Shown here piece by piece: positions 48,227 to 56,540 of a DNA stretch of 64,000 nt. Below the pieces are notes generated by a model. The model searched no databases and was not told the origin of the DNA. It saw only the letters and a program-made list of their open reading frames with translations. The stretch covers positions 62,001 through 126,000 of the forward strand of contig NZ_JAJUWR010000006.1 of NCBI RefSeq assembly GCF_021390545.1. The letters are read 5' to 3'. Both the position numbers and the translations under genes were made by a program. The DNA is from Algoriphagus sp. AGSA1. Lineage in GTDB: Bacteria > Bacteroidota > Bacteroidia > Cytophagales > Cyclobacteriaceae. Position 1 is the stretch's first letter. The number at the start of each line of letters is the position of its first letter.

Positions 48227-49249
48227 ATGGAAATAGGAATAGATAGTTTTGCCTCGGCAATGTATGGCAGCAACTCCCTCAGCAACGTAGATGCGATGGA
48301 ACAGTTGTTGGACCGAATCTCAATAGCCGATGAAGCCGGTCTTGATGTTTTTGGCATCGGTGAACATCATAAAAAGGAGTTTCTGGATTCTGCCCCGGAA
48401 GTGATTCTTGCTGCAGCGGCTGCAAGGACCAAACGGATTATTCTTGGCAGTGCTGTTAAAGTGTTAAGCACGGATGATCCCGTAAGAGTTTACCAAAGTT
48501 TCGCAACCCTCGACCTCATCTCCAAAGGTCGGGCAGAATTGGTCGTAGGCAGGGGTTCTGCGATAGAAGCCTACCCGCTGTTTGGTTACAATCTAAAGGA
48601 TTATGATGCCCTTTTTAAAGAAAAACTGGGATTATTGCTGGAAATACGAGAAAAAGAATTCATTACGTGGAAAGGCAAATTCAGACCCGCCCTTGATAAC
48701 CTGCCTGTATATCCTAGGGCAATGCAGAAAAAATTGCCTATTTGGCTGGGAGTGGGTGGTACTCCTGAATCATTTGTGAGGGCGGGATCATTGGGATTGC
48801 CCTTAATGGTGGCCGTAATAGGTGGTGAAACAGAACGGTTCCGGCCTCTGGTCGATCTGTATCGGGAAGCCGGTCAAAAAGCCGGGTTTTCACCAGAGCA
48901 GCTCAAAGTCGGACTTCATTCTCCCGGATATGTGGCTGAAACCACTGAACAGGCGATTTCAGATTATTACCCGGGGTATGCCGAGTTGTGGACCAAATTA
49001 GGAAGAGAGCGTGGATGGCCACCGGTAACCCGGACACAATTCAATTCATTGGTCGCTCCTAAAGGAGTATTGGTAGTTGGCGGACCAGAAGAGGTTGCTG
49101 AAAAATTGGAAAGGCATAGTAAGGCCCTTGGTGGCATTGACCGGTTTACGTTCCAAATGGATAATGCGGGATTGTCTCACCAGCAATTGTTACACTCCAT
49201 TGAATTGATCGGTGCAAAGGTTATCCCGCTTATTAAGCAATCCGTATAA
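48227..49249 (+). CDS. LLM class flavin-dependent oxidoreductase
   Basis: The 340-residue luciferase-like monooxygenase has a DVFGIGEHHKKEFLDSAPEVILAAAA block, the SAVKVLSTDDPVRVYQ segment and GRAELVVGRGS, all of the family core. It probably uses FMNH2 supplied by a partner reductase to oxidise aldehydes, alkanes or other small organics. The following porin gene starts 15 bp after its stop, suggesting import and oxidation of an exogenous compound. Confidence 0.93.
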   Translation: MEIGIDSFASAMYGSNSLSNVDAMEQLLDRISIADEAGLDVFGIGEHHKKEFLDSAPEVILAAAAARTKRIILGSAVKVLSTDDPVRVYQSFATLDLISKGRAELVVGRGSAIEAYPLFGYNLKDYDALFKEKLGLLLEIREKEFITWKGKFRPALDNLPVYPRAMQKKLPIWLGVGGTPESFVRAGSLGLPLMVAVIGGETERFRPLVDLYREAGQKAGFSPEQLKVGLHSPGYVAETTEQAISDYYPGYAELWTKLGRERGWPPVTRTQFNSLVAPKGVLVVGGPEEVAEKLERHSKALGGIDRFTFQMDNAGLSHQQLLHSIELIGAKVIPLIKQSV

Positions 49250-49263
49250 AGGCTTTTTTATCC

Positions 49264-50619
49264 GTGCGCATAGTCTTTCTTTTAATTGTGTTTTTTTGCT
49301 TTTCGGCGTATGGGCAGCAGCTTGTTCCTTTTCAGCAACTGCGGTTTGACGAGGATTACTCTGTGTTAGAGAGCGATACCGTAAGCGACTGGTACTCTAG
49401 GTTAAAATATGCAAAGATCAATAAGAGATCATACGTCAGTTTTGGTGGCAGTTTTAGAGTACAGTACCTGATTATGGATAATGAGGGCTGGAATCCCGCT
49501 TTGAGGGATAGGGATGGGTTTATGCTCACGAGATGGATGGTTCATGCGGATCTGCACCTTTCAGAGAGGTTACGCATTTTTGCAGAAGTACAGAGTGCCC
49601 TGGCAAATAGCAGGGAAATTCTCGTGCCTGTAGAAGAGAATCCACTGAAGGCCCATCAGCTGTTTATAGATTATAAACCCTTTAATCACGTGCCACTGAC
49701 GCTTAGAGCTGGTAGGCAAGAACTCAGTTATGGGTCAGAGCGTTTGATTTCTGTCAGGGATGCTCCTAACAGCCGCCGTTCTTTTGATGGGATAAAGGCC
49801 TTCATAAGGCAGCAAAAGGTCGATACAGATGTGTTTTATATGCATGCCGTGGAAGATAAGATCGGGATTTTTGACGACAGCTCTTCTCCCGACTTAAAAC
49901 TTTGGGGTGCCTTTTCCGATATTTCAACAGCCAAGAAAAACCTTAAGCTTAATTTTTATTATTTGGGATTTTACAATAGCAAAGCGTTGTTTAATGACGG
50001 TGGGGGAGTTGAAACAAGGCATACCCTGGCTGCCCGAATAGTCAAAAAAGGTGTAAGGTGGGGCTATGATTTAGAGGGGGGGTACCAATTTGGGTCAATA
50101 GGAGACAGAAAAATAGCTGCATGGAGTACTGCTTTTGCCTCCTCATATCGTTTTAATGGGATGTTGTACTATCCAGAGATTGGGCTTAAGGCTGATATAA
50201 TCAGTGGAGATAAGAGCAGTACTGATCAGAAGCACCAAACATTGAATCCTTTGTTTGCACCCGGGGCCTATTTTGGCATGGCAGCACCATTAGGGCCAAG
50301 TAACCTTATCGATGTCCACCCAAGTATGCGTTTGAAATTAGGCAATTCCACATCCTTTGCCTGTGATTATTCCTTTCTATGGAGATACAGCATAGGCGAT
50401 GGAATTTATAGACCAAATATGATCCCATATTTCGAATTCGAAAATACCTCTACCCGCTATATAGGCAGCCAGATCTCAGGTGTATTTATTTTTCAGCCTA
50501 CTAGGCATATTTCCTTGGCTACAGGGATGAGTTGGTTTAATTCTGGGGGATACCTTAAGAAAGTTACAGTAGGTGATGACATATTATTTGGATTTGCCAC
50601 GGCCCAAGTAAAATTCTAA
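49264..50619 (+). CDS. Alginate-export-domain outer-membrane porin (copy 1)
   Basis: The 451-residue protein has a signal peptide (IVFLLIVFFCFSAYGQQ) and a long series of amphipathic strands. It shows the Alginate_exp hallmarks LTLRAGRQELSYGSERLISVRDAPNSRRSFDG and LNPLFAPGAYFGMAAPLGPSNLIDVHPS. Such barrels are selective porins, not necessarily for alginate. It starts with GTG just after the LLM gene, forming one unit with it. A paralogue with the same signature motifs is at 54669. Confidence 0.88.
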   Translation: MRIVFLLIVFFCFSAYGQQLVPFQQLRFDEDYSVLESDTVSDWYSRLKYAKINKRSYVSFGGSFRVQYLIMDNEGWNPALRDRDGFMLTRWMVHADLHLSERLRIFAEVQSALANSREILVPVEENPLKAHQLFIDYKPFNHVPLTLRAGRQELSYGSERLISVRDAPNSRRSFDGIKAFIRQQKVDTDVFYMHAVEDKIGIFDDSSSPDLKLWGAFSDISTAKKNLKLNFYYLGFYNSKALFNDGGGVETRHTLAARIVKKGVRWGYDLEGGYQFGSIGDRKIAAWSTAFASSYRFNGMLYYPEIGLKADIISGDKSSTDQKHQTLNPLFAPGAYFGMAAPLGPSNLIDVHPSMRLKLGNSTSFACDYSFLWRYSIGDGIYRPNMIPYFEFENTSTRYIGSQISGVFIFQPTRHISLATGMSWFNSGGYLKKVTVGDDILFGFATAQVKF

Positions 50620-51043
50620 GCAGAGGGATAACTGACTGATGGCTCTGTTTAAGGGTAGATTTTTTGATATCTCTGATTAATCCCCAGACCAATTCTTTTC
50701 CAACAGATTAAGCATGATTGTTAGAATTAAATAAATGTGCTAACAACTTCTTATGAAATCCCTCTGTCAAAAAAAATAGAACTCTAATTAATTTCCTGTA
50801 AGTCGCTAATGTTCAATCCGTATTGTTGTGCGTGAAGTGAGGTTTGTTTTATTGGTTGGATGCTTTTTAACCTAAATTTGAAACAGTCGGATTACTTTTA
50901 TGATTTTATTTTTTTACTACTTTTCAAATTATATCCTCTCAGAAGGTAACCAATTAAATAGTTGTTGTTTTTCGGCCTGTCTTTTTACTGTTTTAATTTC
51001 TGATGTGATTGTAATAGTTATAAAAATTCTAATATATCAGAAA
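50620..51043. other. Intergenic region upstream of promoter P4, 424 bp
   Basis: A good vegetative-type promoter (TTG at 50852-50854, then TAAATTTG at 50873-50880) lies 19 bp before a 74-codon AT-rich frame at 50900-51124. The frame encodes a hydrophobic, cysteine-containing peptide with a lysine-rich end, runs into P4, and resembles no family. It is not called as a gene. Confidence 0.4.
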
Positions 51044-51130
51044 AATGAAATATTTAAGAAAAAAAATTATAGAAAAAATAGTATAACTATCTGCAAATCA
51101 GACTTTTACAAGTCTGGCACGTGATTAGTA
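51044..51130 (+). promoter_or_regulatory. Composite sigma-54-like promoter P4
   Basis: A half of the upstream repeat in inverted orientation (ATATTTAAGAAA, 51050-51061) precedes TGCAAATCA (51092-51100), which matches TGATWATCA in seven of nine positions. Exactly 15 bp later comes TGGCACGTGATTAGT (51115-51129; GG-N10-GT). The repeat-to-core distance is about 20 bp shorter than at P1-P3, roughly two helical turns. It reads into the isochorismatase/amidohydrolase module at 51504. Confidence 0.55.
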
Positions 51131-51410
51131 TAATTTGTCATATATCACAATTGTGATTTCAGTCATATCATTAGAAAAAATATAAGAGATCGTGATCTAC
51201 TATGAAATTTGATTTAAGATTTGTATCTGTTATTCAATTTTATAGTTCAAAGTATTAGAAGGAATTCATTTGATATGTTGAGTGGATTTTCTCAATTATT
51301 AGATGCCTGTGATATTTCTGAATAGCTAATGGAAAGGAAATAAATATACTTACAATAAAAAGGGACTATCTATTTAAACCATATTAAAAAAAACACATTA
51401 TTTATTTTAT

Positions 51411-51506
51411 ATGGAATCGAGCATGGCTACAAAGTCACACACAAAGGGGTGATTATTCCCCGGGCGAGATTCCATGTGACCATTGAAAAACAATTATAAA
51501 CACATG
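51411..51506 (+). repeat. Leader repeat, copy C
   Basis: Starts ATGGAATCGAGC and ends CATTGAAAAACAATTATAAACACATG at the isochorismatase start codon. ATGGAATC near the start can pair with GATTCCAT at 51469-51476, and GGGGTGATTATTCCCC forms an inner hairpin, so the transcript leader is strongly structured. The edges match copies A and B. Confidence 0.65.
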
Positions 51507-52190
51507 AAAACAATTATTTTATTTATCGCAGTTGGATTTTTATCCCTATTAGGTTTTGCCCAAAAGCCAAGCCCAGAATTGTTAAGTCCATCCAATCATG
51601 CATTGGTGATGATTGATCACGAAGGACAAATGGCCTTTGCCACAAATAGTATATCAATGGAGGTATTAAGAAACAATGTTGCATTGGTGGTGGGTGCTTC
51701 CAAAATATTCAATATACCTACTGTAATCACAACCGTGGCTGAAGAATCTTTTAGTGGGCCAGTGTTCCCTGAAATTTTAGAGGCATACCCAGATAAGACC
51801 ACCTATATAGACCGTACCACAATGAATACTTGGGAAGACGATAACGCACATAAGGCCATAACTGGTAAAGGCAAAAAGAAATTGGTAATGGGTGGGCTTT
51901 GGACAAGTGTATGTATCGTAGGACCGGTATTGTCTGCCATTAGCGAAGGATATGATGTTTATGTGATCACAGATGCATCGGGGGATATTTCAAAAGAAGC
52001 TCACGACCAGTCAGTCACTCGTATGGTTCAGGCAGGTGCGAAACCAATTACTTCATTGCAATATCTTCTGGAGTTACAACGGGACTGGGCAAGACAAGAA
52101 ACCTATAAGCCTGTAAATGATCTGGTAGTAAAATATGGTGGCGCATACGGTATAGGTGTACAATATGCCAGAGAAATGCTTAACCATTAA
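51504..52190 (+). CDS. Isochorismatase family hydrolase, exported
   Basis: The 228-residue protein has a signal peptide (MKTIILFIAVGFLSLLGFAQ) in front of a YcaC-like cysteine hydrolase: ALVMIDHEGQ (catalytic Asp), YIDRTTMNTWED and LWTSVCIVGPVL (nucleophile Cys). It is paralogous to the cytoplasmic enzyme at 34020, but predicted periplasmic. The ATG at 51504 lies at the end of the leader repeat; upstream in-frame extension is repeat. The next gene, a lipoprotein amidohydrolase, follows, recreating the order at 34-37 kb. Confidence 0.9.
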   Translation: MKTIILFIAVGFLSLLGFAQKPSPELLSPSNHALVMIDHEGQMAFATNSISMEVLRNNVALVVGASKIFNIPTVITTVAEESFSGPVFPEILEAYPDKTTYIDRTTMNTWEDDNAHKAITGKGKKKLVMGGLWTSVCIVGPVLSAISEGYDVYVITDASGDISKEAHDQSVTRMVQAGAKPITSLQYLLELQRDWARQETYKPVNDLVVKYGGAYGIGVQYAREMLNH

Positions 52191-52240
52191 TGTTCACTTC
52201 CTCTGCTTCGATAAAAGGAGAGGATATAATCGCTTCCGTG

Positions 52241-54040
52241 ATGAGACAATTTATATTGACTTTAACCATCTACATGGCCATTATATCGTGTTCCGTAAAG
52301 GAAAACAATGACTTCACGTTCGCTGACCTGATCGTTTATAATGCTAAAGTTGCTGTTATGGATCCTGAAGGTAAAATTACTGAGGCCATAGCTGTAAAAG
52401 ACGGGATAGTTTTGGAAACAGGGTCTAATGCGGAGATTTTCAAGTTTGAAAATGAAAATACCAAAACCATTGATGCCAAAGGAAGAACTTTGATTCCAGG
52501 GCTCAATGATTCGCATCTGCATCTGACAAGAGGGGGGCGCTTCTATAATGCGGAACTACGTTGGGATGGCGTGAAGTCACTGAAGAGGGCCTTACAAATG
52601 TTAAAAGAACAGGCCGAAAGGACTCCTGAAGGACAATGGGTTCGCGTAATAGGTGGCTGGAGCCCATTTCAGTTTGAAGAAAGGCGGTTTCCCACGCCTG
52701 AGGAAATCAATGAAGCTACTGGAGATGTACCAACCTATGTACTATTCCTATACAGTAGGGCATGGCTTAATCAAGCGGGACTTGACCTATTGGATATAGA
52801 CGAAAACACTGAAGCGCCGGAGGGCAGTAGCTTTAAAAAAGGACCGGATGGGAAATTGACAGGAGTCCTTTTGGCAGAACCAAACCCTACAATTCTATAT
52901 GCCCGAATAGCTGCCTTACCATCTTTGTCTGAAGAAGAGATGGTAAATTCTACCAGACAGTTCTATAGGGAGCTTAACAGCTTTGGTATTACAAGCGGTA
53001 TTGATGCAGGAGGTGGTGGTCACAAATTCCCCCAAGATTATTCAGGAACCCAGCTTTTAGCTGAAGCAGGTGAAATGCCCATCCGTCTTTCCTATTATCT
53101 ATTCCCCCAAAACAAAGGGGAAGAGTATGGGGAATTTCAAGAATGGATGGACAATAATAAGGTTGGCCATAATGGGGAAATACATTTGGATCATGGGTAT
53201 GAGCTCGAAGGAGGCGGTGAGTTTATGGCGTGGAGTGCGGGCGATTTTGAAAATTTTTTGGCACCTCAGCCCATGCTGGAAGAAAGACCTGGCTGGCGTG
53301 AGGATTTTAAGAGAATTATAAGGCTTCATGTGGACAACGGTTGGCCCTTTCGCATACATGCGACCTATGGGGAAACCATAACCAACATGCTGGATGTAAT
53401 AGAAGAGGTAAACCATGAAAGCAACGGGAAGCTGTCATCCAAAAGATGGCTTTTTGATCATGCTGAAACAGTTAAAGACAAGGATTTAGAACGTATCAAG
53501 GCCTTAAACGGGGGGATTGCCATACAGGCTCGCCTAGCCTATGCCGGTGAGTATTTTGTGGAACGCTATGGAGCTGATAAGGCAAAACAGGCACCGCCAG
53601 TTCGGAAGATGATGGATCTGGGACTTCCGGTAGGAGCCGGAACCGACGGTACCAGAGTGGCAAGCTACAATCCTTGGCCGGCTTTATACTGGTTGATTAC
53701 AGGGAAGACTGTTGGGGATTTTCAATTGGCCGAACCTTCAAACCGGTTGTCAAGAGAAGAAGCATTGCACTTATATACACAGGGAAGCGCATGGATTTCT
53801 GATGAGGAAACTGTAAAAGGAACGTTGGAAAAGGGAATGTTTGCAGACTTTGCTTTATTATCCGATGATTATTTTACGATTCCTGAGAAAGAAATAAACA
53901 CTATAAAATCACTGCTTACCGTAGTAGGTGGTAAGGTTGTTTTTGCTTCAGATGAATATAAAAGTATGAACCCAAAGTTACCGGAAGTAATGCCAAACTG
54001 GTCTCCAATTAATTTTTACGGAGGTTATCAGAACAACTAA
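52241..54040 (+). CDS. YtcJ-like amidohydrolase, lipoprotein
   Basis: The 599-residue metal-dependent hydrolase, started at 52241 (MRQFILTLTIYMAIISC), has a lipoprotein signal with a cysteine after the lipobox. It has ADLIVYNAKV, the NDSHLHLT metal motif, RIHATYGETITNML, WLFDHAETV and the GAGTDGTRVASYNP aspartate motif. It is a paralogue of 35389-37194 and ends alike (GGYQNN versus GGYYNMKY). An in-frame ATG at 52190 overlapping the previous stop would add an unlikely leader. It probably acts at the membrane on the product of, or in parallel with, the exported isochorismatase-fold enzyme (inference). Confidence 0.92.
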   Translation: MRQFILTLTIYMAIISCSVKENNDFTFADLIVYNAKVAVMDPEGKITEAIAVKDGIVLETGSNAEIFKFENENTKTIDAKGRTLIPGLNDSHLHLTRGGRFYNAELRWDGVKSLKRALQMLKEQAERTPEGQWVRVIGGWSPFQFEERRFPTPEEINEATGDVPTYVLFLYSRAWLNQAGLDLLDIDENTEAPEGSSFKKGPDGKLTGVLLAEPNPTILYARIAALPSLSEEEMVNSTRQFYRELNSFGITSGIDAGGGGHKFPQDYSGTQLLAEAGEMPIRLSYYLFPQNKGEEYGEFQEWMDNNKVGHNGEIHLDHGYELEGGGEFMAWSAGDFENFLAPQPMLEERPGWREDFKRIIRLHVDNGWPFRIHATYGETITNMLDVIEEVNHESNGKLSSKRWLFDHAETVKDKDLERIKALNGGIAIQARLAYAGEYFVERYGADKAKQAPPVRKMMDLGLPVGAGTDGTRVASYNPWPALYWLITGKTVGDFQLAEPSNRLSREEALHLYTQGSAWISDEETVKGTLEKGMFADFALLSDDYFTIPEKEINTIKSLLTVVGGKVVFASDEYKSMNPKLPEVMPNWSPINFYGGYQNN

Positions 54041-54071
54041 ATTAATTATTTACTATTTAAACAAAGATATA

Positions 54072-54599
54072 ATGAGCATGACAACAAAGACAAAGTGGAT
54101 TATTGACACCGCACACTCCGAGATCGGCTTCAAAGTAAAACACATGATGATTTCTATGGTGACTGGTTATTTTGATGATTTTTATGCAACAGCTGAAAGC
54201 AGCAATGATGATTTTATTGATGCGGATTTTAGCTTAAGCGCTAAAACGAATTCTGTCAATACAAAAAACAGTGATAGGGATTCACACTTAAAATCTGATG
54301 ATTTTTTTAATGCGGAAAAATATCCCGAATTATTATTTAAGTCAACATCCTTTGATGGAGAAACCTTAGTAGGGAATTTAACTATCAGGGATATTACCAA
54401 AGAAATTAAAATAGATGTTGATTTCAATGGTTTGGCCATAGATCCTTATGGTCAGACAAAAGCTGGTTTTGAAGCTACCGGAACTCTAAATAGAAAGGAT
54501 TTCAATCTTACTTGGAGTGCATTGACCGAATCCGGAAATATTGTAGTGAGCGATACTGTGATATTAACTATAAATGCTCAATTTATTAAATCAGTTTAG
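54072..54599 (+). CDS. YceI family protein
   Basis: The 175-residue lipocalin-like YceI fold has WIIDTAHSEIGFKVKHMMIS at the N-terminus, SDDFFNAEKYPELLFKS and a C-terminal GFEATGTLNRKDFNLTW. Family members bind isoprenoids such as polyprenols or quinones. No signal peptide is visible, so this copy seems cytoplasmic, unlike E. coli YceI. It lies 31 bp after the amidohydrolase in the P4 unit. Binding of a quinone-type ligand would suit the neighbouring redox enzymes. Confidence 0.93.
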   Translation: MSMTTKTKWIIDTAHSEIGFKVKHMMISMVTGYFDDFYATAESSNDDFIDADFSLSAKTNSVNTKNSDRDSHLKSDDFFNAEKYPELLFKSTSFDGETLVGNLTIRDITKEIKIDVDFNGLAIDPYGQTKAGFEATGTLNRKDFNLTWSALTESGNIVVSDTVILTINAQFIKSV

Positions 54600-54668
54600 T
54601 GCTTCAGTTCTAATATAAGTGTTTTGTTTAATGCACTTGATGTGAGGATCCTATACAAATTGTAAGTT

Positions 54669-56009
54669 GTGAAATTTATTGCATGTGTTTTACTTTTCAT
54701 CACTTTTCAATTTGCTACATGTGCTCAGGAGTTTAGTTTGTTACGTCAGAATGATGATTTGAGAATGTTGGATACAATCAGAAATAATAAAATGTATCAG
54801 AATCTAAAAGCAATTAATCTATTTGAAAAAACCACACTTTCAATTGGTGGAAGTTGGAGGTTTCAAACTGAGTCATTTATTAATGAAGAATTTGACCGAG
54901 AAGGCAGCCAGGATAATATCTGGTTTTTAAATAGATTTTTAATTCATAGTCATTTGAAAGCAGGAAATTCTTTTGAGCTGTTTGTAGAGTTAGGGAGTAG
55001 TTTGGTGTTTGATAAAACCGAGATTTCCCCAGTTGACGTGGACAGGCTTTATGTAAACCAGTTGTTTGCCAAATACCAATTCACATCAAAATGGGATGCT
55101 GCCCTGGGGAGATATAATATGCGATTAGGTTCTGGAAGATTAGTAGATGTACGGGAAGGCCCCAATGTAAGAAGGTCATTTGATTTTGTTGAGTTTAATT
55201 ATTTAAACTCGGGCTTCAAGTTGAAAACATTCTTCTCCATTCCTGTTCGATCAGAGCCAGGGGTATTCAAAAATGATTATTTAAATTTTAATGAAACCTT
55301 TTCGGGTGTTTACACTTCGACCAACATTTCCAGCACAACGGATTTGGATGTCTATGTTTTATATCAGAAAGACAATGATGCAATCTATGCCAGTGGTAAG
55401 GAAAATGAGCGGAGGGCATCTGCAGGGATCAGGCATTTTGGCAAATACAAGAAGCTAACATACAATAATGAAATGGTTTATCAATTTGGAAAATTTGGGG
55501 ATCAGGCTATTTCGGCCTGGACACTTTCCATTAATATAGAAAGAGAAACAAGTCTTTTTGGGAATCAAATGGCTTTGGGTGTAAAAACAGAAGCTATAAG
55601 TGGGGATAAAGACGCTGCTGACGACAAATTGAACACCTTTGACGCGCTTTATCCCCGGGGGGCTTATTTTGGTAGAGTTGCACGGTTTGGTCCATCCAAC
55701 TTGATCGATTTTCATCCTTATGTCAATACGTATTTCAATAAGTTGGAAGTGTCATTTGATTATGCTGCCTTTTGGCGGTATTCCATGCAGGATGGAGTCT
55801 ATGGAGCTGCATTGACTTTGGATTATCCGGTTATTGGTAACGGAAGATTTATTGGACATCAGCTAGGGACAATACTCGGTTACCAGCTCAACAAGTTTAT
55901 TTTCTTTGAACTTGAATCTAATGTGATTTTCCCTGGAGAATTTCTCCAGACCAGTAATAGAGAAGATACATTATATCATTTTGTACTTACTTCTGATATA
56001 AAATTTTAA
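54669..56009 (+). CDS. Alginate-export-domain outer-membrane porin (copy 2)
   Basis: The 446-residue protein has a signal peptide (FIACVLLFITFQFATCAQ) and repeated amphipathic strands. The motifs AALGRYNMRLGSGRLVDVREGPNVRRSFD and YPRGAYFGRVARFGPSNLIDFHP are shared with the porin at 49264. It starts with GTG at 54669. It is placed in the P4 unit after YceI and before a GNAT protein, and likely imports the compound handled by the exported hydrolases (inference). Confidence 0.87.
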   Translation: MKFIACVLLFITFQFATCAQEFSLLRQNDDLRMLDTIRNNKMYQNLKAINLFEKTTLSIGGSWRFQTESFINEEFDREGSQDNIWFLNRFLIHSHLKAGNSFELFVELGSSLVFDKTEISPVDVDRLYVNQLFAKYQFTSKWDAALGRYNMRLGSGRLVDVREGPNVRRSFDFVEFNYLNSGFKLKTFFSIPVRSEPGVFKNDYLNFNETFSGVYTSTNISSTTDLDVYVLYQKDNDAIYASGKENERRASAGIRHFGKYKKLTYNNEMVYQFGKFGDQAISAWTLSINIERETSLFGNQMALGVKTEAISGDKDAADDKLNTFDALYPRGAYFGRVARFGPSNLIDFHPYVNTYFNKLEVSFDYAAFWRYSMQDGVYGAALTLDYPVIGNGRFIGHQLGTILGYQLNKFIFFELESNVIFPGEFLQTSNREDTLYHFVLTSDIKF

Positions 56010-56021
56010 AACTAATAAATT

Positions 56022-56306
56022 ATGGAGATACTGTTAAAAGAAGAAGGTGCCAAAGGATCTGCAACTGCAAAAGAGAATGGCAGAAGTATAGGTACAATGA
56101 CCTATTCCATAGCGGGAAAGGAACTGATTATCATTGATTCCACCTTTGTGGAGCCAGAATATAATGGTAAAGGTGTAGGTAGGAAAATGTTAGATAAAAT
56201 CGTGGAAATGGCCAGAGAGAAAAAAATCAGGATTATTCCCTTGTGTCCTTTTGCCGCAGCTATGTTCCGAAAGTCGGATGATATTAGGGATGTCTTAAAA
56301 TCATAA
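56022..56306 (+). CDS. Small GNAT-like N-acetyltransferase (YjdJ type)
   Basis: The 94-residue truncated-type GNAT has IDSTFVEPEYNGKGVGRKMLDKIV (acetyl-CoA-binding loop) and IPLCPFAAAMFRK near the end. This matches the small YjdJ-like family often paired with the YjdI 4Fe-4S protein, which is the next gene. The pairing is known in E. coli and other bacteria, but its function is not established. Confidence 0.9.
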   Translation: MEILLKEEGAKGSATAKENGRSIGTMTYSIAGKELIIIDSTFVEPEYNGKGVGRKMLDKIVEMAREKKIRIIPLCPFAAAMFRKSDDIRDVLKS

Positions 56307-56317
56307 ATCACGAAATT

Positions 56318-56530
56318 ATGGAAACTATTAAAAAATACCAGAAGGATAATTTAACCATAATCTGGAAACCCCAAAAGTGTATCCATTCCGGTGTGTGCGT
56401 AAAAACCCTGCCAAAGGTCTATAATCCAAAAGCATCACCATGGATTAGACCGGAAAATGCTTCATTAGAAGCTCTAAAGAATCAAATTAATGCTTGTCCA
56501 TCAAAAGCATTAAGTTACTTGGAATCGTAA
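56318..56530 (+). CDS. YjdI-like (4Fe-4S) mono-cluster protein
   Basis: The 70-residue protein has cysteines in KCIHSGVCVKTLP and NACPSKALSYLE, the divergent ferredoxin-like set of the YjdI family. It is placed 11 bp after the YjdJ-type GNAT gene, as in other bacteria. It presumably carries electrons or senses redox state; the partner is unknown. Confidence 0.9.
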   Translation: METIKKYQKDNLTIIWKPQKCIHSGVCVKTLPKVYNPKASPWIRPENASLEALKNQINACPSKALSYLES

Positions 56531-56540
56531 AACAAATCTT

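Noticed and set aside
50900..51124. 74-codon frame behind a good vegetative promoter box
   Set aside because: Hydrophobic, low-complexity, lysine/asparagine-rich and overlapping promoter P4; no family. The promoter-like sequence upstream is noted in the gap entry.
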